A stretch of 8,963 nucleotides of DNA from Dehalococcoidia bacterium. GTDB taxonomy: Bacteria; Chloroflexota; Dehalococcoidia; Tepidiformales; Tepidiformaceae. Under the pieces are notes generated by a model. That model made no database searches. It worked only from the letters and a program-made list of their open reading frames with translations, and had not been told where the DNA came from. The stretch lies in contig JALOAP010000101.1 of assembly GCA_023228745.1 (NCBI GenBank), forward strand, positions 1 through 8,963. Reading direction: 5' to 3'. Numbering within the stretch: the first letter of the stretch is position 1; each line of letters starts with the position of its first letter. A program made the position numbers and the translations under genes. Shown piece after piece: positions 6,587-8,963 of the stretch.

Positions 6587-7954
6587 ATGGCAGCGAGCAC
6601 AGGCGGAGAACGTTTCCAGTTCACGCGAACACCCATCCGATATGCCCGCACACCGGATGGGGTGAACCTGGCCTACCTCTCGAAGGGCACCGGGATCCCG
6701 GCGGTGATTGTGGGGGACCCGCTCTTTACGCACCTGGAGCATTACTGGCCCATGTGGGAAGCAATCCCCGGGGTGGAGGAGCTCTACCGGGACATCCGCG
6801 TGCTCTTCTACAGCCCCCGTGGCTTCGGCCTCTCCGATCGCAACGTACCGCCGCCGTCGGTTCCCGAGCGGATCGCGGATATTAACCACATCCTCGACCA
6901 CGCAGGAATCGAGCGGACGGCGCTCCTTGCATCGGGGAATGCGGGCATCACGGCGCTCCTTTTCGCCGCGACACACCCGGACCGGGTGAGCGTCCTTGTC
7001 CTCTACATGTTCTGGAGCAACAGGGTGGGGCTTGCCGGTGGGCTCGGCCAGCTATTGGAATCGAACTGGGACCTCTACACGGTGCTCCTGGCGCAAATTG
7101 TGGCGGGGCGCTACCGGGCGAACGAGGGGAACGCCATCACCGAGCTTCTCAATGCCTCGGGCAACCAGCAAAGCTACATCCACTGGCTGCAGCAGAACGC
7201 ACGAGTCGAACTTGCGGAGTTGCTGCCACAGATCGAGGCGCCGACACTCGTGCTCTGCCGCCAGGAACGGCTCGTTGGCAACATTTCGCCGATTGATGGC
7301 GCACGCCGCCTGGCCGGCGGCATTCGGAACGCAAGCCTCCAGCTCCTGCCTGGCGATTCGTACATCATCGATGAGTCGGTGCTCCATGCCTGCCAGACAT
7401 TCCTGCAGGAGCACGAGGGGAGCACTCCGAGCGAAGCGGAGCCCGAAACGCAGGGCGGGCTCCGCACGATCCTCTTCACCGACCTCCAGGGCCACGTGCG
7501 AATCGTGCAGCGGCTGGGCGATGAGGCCGCCCTCGTGGTGATGCGGGACCACGAGCGCATCACCCGGCAGGCGTTGCAGGAACACCACGGCGACGAAGTG
7601 AAGGCGCTTGGCGACGGGTTCATGGCGTCGTTCGCATCAGCTCGCGAGGGTGTGGAGTGCGCGGTGGCGCTGCTGCGAGCCTTCGACGCATACAACAAGA
7701 CGTCCAGCTACCCGCTCTATGTTCGAGTTGGCATCAACGCTGGCGAGCCCATCGCGGAAGACGACGACCTTTTCGGCACGGCGGTCATCACGGCATCCCG
7801 CATCGCCGGGCTGGCGGAGGGAAGCGAGATCCTGGTCTCGGGGGTGGTGGCAGATTTGGTCGAGGGGCAAGGGTTCGAACTATGCGACCGCGGCAGGGTC
7901 CGCCTCCGGGGGTTCGACGACCCGGTGCAGGTCTATTCGGTCGAGTGGCAGTAG
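6587..7954 (+). CDS. alpha/beta-hydrolase-like domain fused to a class III nucleotide cyclase domain
   Basis: A 455-residue, apparently soluble two-domain protein. Residues 17-275 follow the alpha/beta-hydrolase fold (RYARTPDGVNLAYLSKGTG; LFYSPRGFGLSD at 73-84; ITALLFAATHPDRV at 121-134; APTLVLC at 218-224; LQLLPGD at 251-257). Residues 290-455 form a class III adenylate/guanylate cyclase domain with metal ligands D299 (LFTDL) and D343 (LGDGF), purine-selecting K339 and D394, which favour ATP over GTP, and R405 of the ASRI segment. Together they suggest cAMP production governed by the N-terminal domain; such fusions occur in GC-rich bacteria. Two oddities: the nucleophile elbow reads ASGNAG (115-120), so the expected serine seems to be G117, and the end of the hydrolase domain has Y at the usual histidine place (PGDSY); and the cyclase transition-state Asn is I401 (GTAVITASR). 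A pseudoenzyme sensor is inferred. No transmembrane segment is visible. Convergent with the next gene, nine bases apart. Confidence 0.88.
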   Translation: MAASTGGERFQFTRTPIRYARTPDGVNLAYLSKGTGIPAVIVGDPLFTHLEHYWPMWEAIPGVEELYRDIRVLFYSPRGFGLSDRNVPPPSVPERIADINHILDHAGIERTALLASGNAGITALLFAATHPDRVSVLVLYMFWSNRVGLAGGLGQLLESNWDLYTVLLAQIVAGRYRANEGNAITELLNASGNQQSYIHWLQQNARVELAELLPQIEAPTLVLCRQERLVGNISPIDGARRLAGGIRNASLQLLPGDSYIIDESVLHACQTFLQEHEGSTPSEAEPETQGGLRTILFTDLQGHVRIVQRLGDEAALVVMRDHERITRQALQEHHGDEVKALGDGFMASFASAREGVECAVALLRAFDAYNKTSSYPLYVRVGINAGEPIAEDDDLFGTAVITASRIAGLAEGSEILVSGVVADLVEGQGFELCDRGRVRLRGFDDPVQVYSVEWQ

Positions 7955-7963
7955 GGGCGTGTC

Positions 7964-8149
7964 TCAGGCGCTCCAGCGGTGTGGGCGCTGCCCGCCTGTA
8001 CGGCGCAGGTCGACGGCGTGTTGCTCCCCGCGCAGGAGGATTTCACCACAGTTCGTACAGACGACCTGTGCGGGTGACCAGAAGCGCTCACGATCGAGGA
8101 GGGGCTGCAGCAGTTCTTGCGGATGCTGGCATTCGCCACCGAAGCGCAT
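7964..8149 (-). CDS. small hypothetical protein with a probable C-x-H / C-x2-C zinc site
   Basis: A 61-residue protein starting MRFGGECQHPQELLQPL. An AGGAGG at 8160-8155, five bases before the ATG, is strong support that this is a real gene. C7-x-H9 near the start and C31-T-N-C34-G (VCTNCGE) could together hold one zinc ion, as in zinc-ribbon proteins, and the C-terminus is basic (VDLRRTGGQRPHRWSA). I do not recognise a named family. The frame stays open upstream to a GTG at 8218 that would add 23 residues including a second C-x-H (HGECSHRDP), but that start has no ribosome-binding site. It reads in the same direction as the 116-residue gene upstream, 125 bases away; that gap shows no clear promoter, so co-transcription is possible. 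RNA or protein binding is a guess only. Confidence 0.65.
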   Translation of the reverse strand: MRFGGECQHPQELLQPLLDRERFWSPAQVVCTNCGEILLRGEQHAVDLRRTGGQRPHRWSA

Positions 8150-8154
8150 GGAAT

Positions 8155-8160
8155 CCTCCT
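8155..8160 (-). promoter_or_regulatory. strong ribosome-binding site for the 61-residue protein
   Basis: The minus strand carries AGGAGG, then ATTCC, then the ATG at 8149. This full-strength site decides between the two candidate starts of the small cysteine protein and argues for the shorter one. Confidence 0.65.
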
Positions 8161-8274
8161 GCGCCCGGAACGGCGGGGCGGCCGTTCGCGGGTCGCGATG
8201 CGAGCATTCTCCGTGCACGCCGGGGCGTGCGGCCTCAAGGGCGGCGGGAGGTGCCTCACAGGCGCGTTGCAGCG

Positions 8275-8625
8275 CTAGACGCGGGGGAGTTCATCCATGT
8301 ATTCGTTGGGATCGAAGCCGGGCATAGCCCGGTCGAGGTCGAAGGTGGTCGCGCCTCCTTCGAACCGGAGGATCCACGCGAACTGGTGCCCTGATTCGCA
8401 CCAGAACTCGAGCCGGATAACCGAGCCGTCGTTCTCCAGTTCAGAGGATGGCCGGAAAGCAAATCCCACACCATCGGGCGCCACTTCGACCACATCTCCC
8501 AGGCGATCAACCTCCACTCTCCGGGGATGAACCCAGGTGGCGCTGCCGCTCGAGAGACGGCAGCTTGGACAGGAGACGGCGAGTACCGTCGAAGCCGTAA
8601 CTTTTGCGAGCAATTGATGACCCAC
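8275..8625 (-). CDS. hypothetical protein with CPSC and CESGH putative zinc site
   Basis: A 116-residue protein with C19-P-S-C22 near the N-terminus and C76-E-S-G-H80 in the second half (LEFWCESGHQFAWILRFEGG). The four ligands C19, C22, C76 and H80 could form one zinc centre holding a small beta-rich domain; the core between them is rich in alternating hydrophobics (RRVEVDRLGDVVEVAP). I do not recognise a named function. An in-frame TAG lies three codons before the GTG at 8625, so this is the first possible start; there is no Shine-Dalgarno but a TATAGT box lies eight bases upstream, consistent with a leaderless message. The stop is CTA at 8275-8277. A small stand-alone protein of this kind could bind nucleic acid or a partner protein; the sequence does not say which. 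Confidence 0.72.
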   Translation of the reverse strand: MGHQLLAKVTASTVLAVSCPSCRLSSGSATWVHPRRVEVDRLGDVVEVAPDGVGFAFRPSSELENDGSVIRLEFWCESGHQFAWILRFEGGATTFDLDRAMPGFDPNEYMDELPRV

Positions 8626-8633
8626 GGCGTCGG

Positions 8634-8639
8634 ACTATA
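8634..8639 (-). promoter_or_regulatory. candidate -10 box for a leaderless transcript of the 116-residue gene
   Basis: The minus strand reads TATAGT, a five-of-six match to TATAAT, eight bases before the GTG at 8625. A start of transcription about seven bases downstream falls at or one base from the GTG. TTGGCT lies upstream but at a spacing of 21 bases, too long for a normal -35. The local A+T-rich stretch (8595-8710) stands out from the GC-rich surroundings, as promoters often do. Confidence 0.45.
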
Positions 8640-8710
8640 CGACTCTGATACCTAAGGATCAGCCAAGTTACGCGCTTTACGAGAGACGACAATCAACAGC
8701 TTCGTAATAC

Positions 8711-8748
8711 GAAATGGCCCCGGGGAAATGATTTCCCGAGGCCATTTC
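8711..8748. terminator. long hairpin, probable terminator of the membrane miniprotein gene
   Basis: Arms GAAATGGCCCCGGGGAA (8711-8727) and TTTCCCGAGGCCATTTC (8732-8748) pair over 17 positions with one C-A mismatch and one G-T pair, closing a loop of four bases. It lies 33 bases beyond the stop of the minus-strand miniprotein gene, the correct place for a terminator, and upstream of the promoter of the next minus-strand gene. The closing TTTC is within the stem and no longer T-tract follows on either strand. It shares AATGGCCCCGG with the hairpin at 217-241. Confidence 0.7.
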
Positions 8749-8781
8749 GCCGGGCCAGCCAGGCCATGTAATCAACTGGCG

Positions 8782-8913
8782 TTAGAGCAGCCAGATGATG
8801 AGCAGGATCAGCAGCACTACCAGGACAATGCTCCTACCACCCCATGCATAGGCGTGCCCTTCTTCCATATCGAACGTGGCGGAGAGCTTTTCGCGCGTAT
8901 TCCGGTCGCTCAT
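8782..8913 (-). CDS. 43-residue tail-anchored membrane miniprotein
   Basis: An ATG at 8913 opens a 43-codon frame ending in TAA at 8782-8784. The first 24 residues are polar and charged (MSDRNTREKLSATFDMEEGH), then a Gly-Gly-Arg turn leads into a purely hydrophobic end, SIVLVVLLILLIIWLL (28-43), long enough for one membrane pass and reaching the C-terminus. AAGGAGG at 8927-8921, seven bases before the ATG, is a near-perfect Shine-Dalgarno, and a strong hairpin follows the stop. These three features make it a convincing gene in spite of its size. The Gly-Gly then aliphatic tail faintly recalls YjcZ-type small proteins of Bacillota, but that likeness may be compositional only. It probably sits with its N-terminus in the cytoplasm. 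Function is unknown; such miniproteins often modulate a larger membrane complex. Confidence 0.72.
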   Translation of the reverse strand: MSDRNTREKLSATFDMEEGHAYAWGGRSIVLVVLLILLIIWLL

Positions 8914-8920
8914 TGGAACT

Positions 8921-8927
8921 CCTCCTT
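8921..8927 (-). promoter_or_regulatory. near-perfect Shine-Dalgarno of the membrane miniprotein
   Basis: AAGGAGG on the minus strand followed by a seven-base spacer and ATG. It is the strongest ribosome-binding site in the window and the main evidence that the very short frame is translated. The 36 remaining bases upstream are too few to define a promoter. Confidence 0.7.
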
Positions 8928-8963
8928 GTGGATCGCACACTAGTGCACCGCCGCCGAGAAAGC

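Noticed and set aside
7933..8259. A 108-codon minus-strand frame overlapping the end of the cyclase and the 61-residue gene.
   Set aside because: It overlaps the cyclase stop, is Arg/Ser/Pro-rich, and is in a different frame from the 61-residue protein, which has a strong Shine-Dalgarno.

Overview
The window is GC-rich, densely packed bacterial chromosome with short intergenic gaps, frequent GTG starts and a mix of strong Shine-Dalgarno starts and starts that look leaderless. The protein set (class III cyclase fused to an alpha/beta-hydrolase-like domain, MecA-type class B penicillin-binding protein, single-domain housekeeping enzymes) reminds me most of Chloroflexota or a similar deep-branching GC-rich phylum. 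This is an impression from gene style, not a phylogenetic result. I see no insertion sequence, phage gene, tRNA, rRNA or CRISPR array.

Layout. (a) 2-121, plus strand: the tail of an unrecognised gene ending in a very acidic stretch. (b) 217-241: a GC-rich hairpin between that gene and the next, placed to end the minus-strand gene. (c) 268-1761, minus: acetyl-CoA hydrolase/CoA-transferase family enzyme, preceded by its own probable promoter. (d) 1901-3952, minus: class B penicillin-binding protein with an NTF2-like domain. (e) 3951-5099, plus: lipoprotein with a glycosidase-like barrel; its best start codon overlaps the PBP start codon head to head. (f) 5114-5779, plus: PAP2 membrane phosphatase, in an operon with (e). 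(g) 5792-6505, minus: HAD phosphatase. (h) 6587-7954, plus: alpha/beta-hydrolase-like domain fused to a class III nucleotide cyclase. (i) 7964-8149 and 8275-8625, minus: two small cysteine-containing proteins with likely zinc sites. (j) 8711-8748: a second strong hairpin related in sequence to the first. (k) 8782-8913, minus: a 43-residue tail-anchored membrane miniprotein with an excellent ribosome-binding site.

How the genes may work together. The PBP (peptidoglycan crosslinking), the barrel lipoprotein (possible envelope glycan enzyme) and PAP2 phosphatase (possible recycling of lipid carrier diphosphates) form a plausible cell-envelope group around one shared divergent start. The CoA-transferase and HAD enzyme look metabolic and unrelated. 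The most notable protein is the hydrolase-cyclase fusion: the residues that would form the hydrolase catalytic triad appear to be lost, suggesting a ligand-sensing pseudoenzyme that controls cyclic nucleotide synthesis. No clearly new multi-gene defence or mobile system is visible; the unusual points are individual proteins and the transcription-start architecture.
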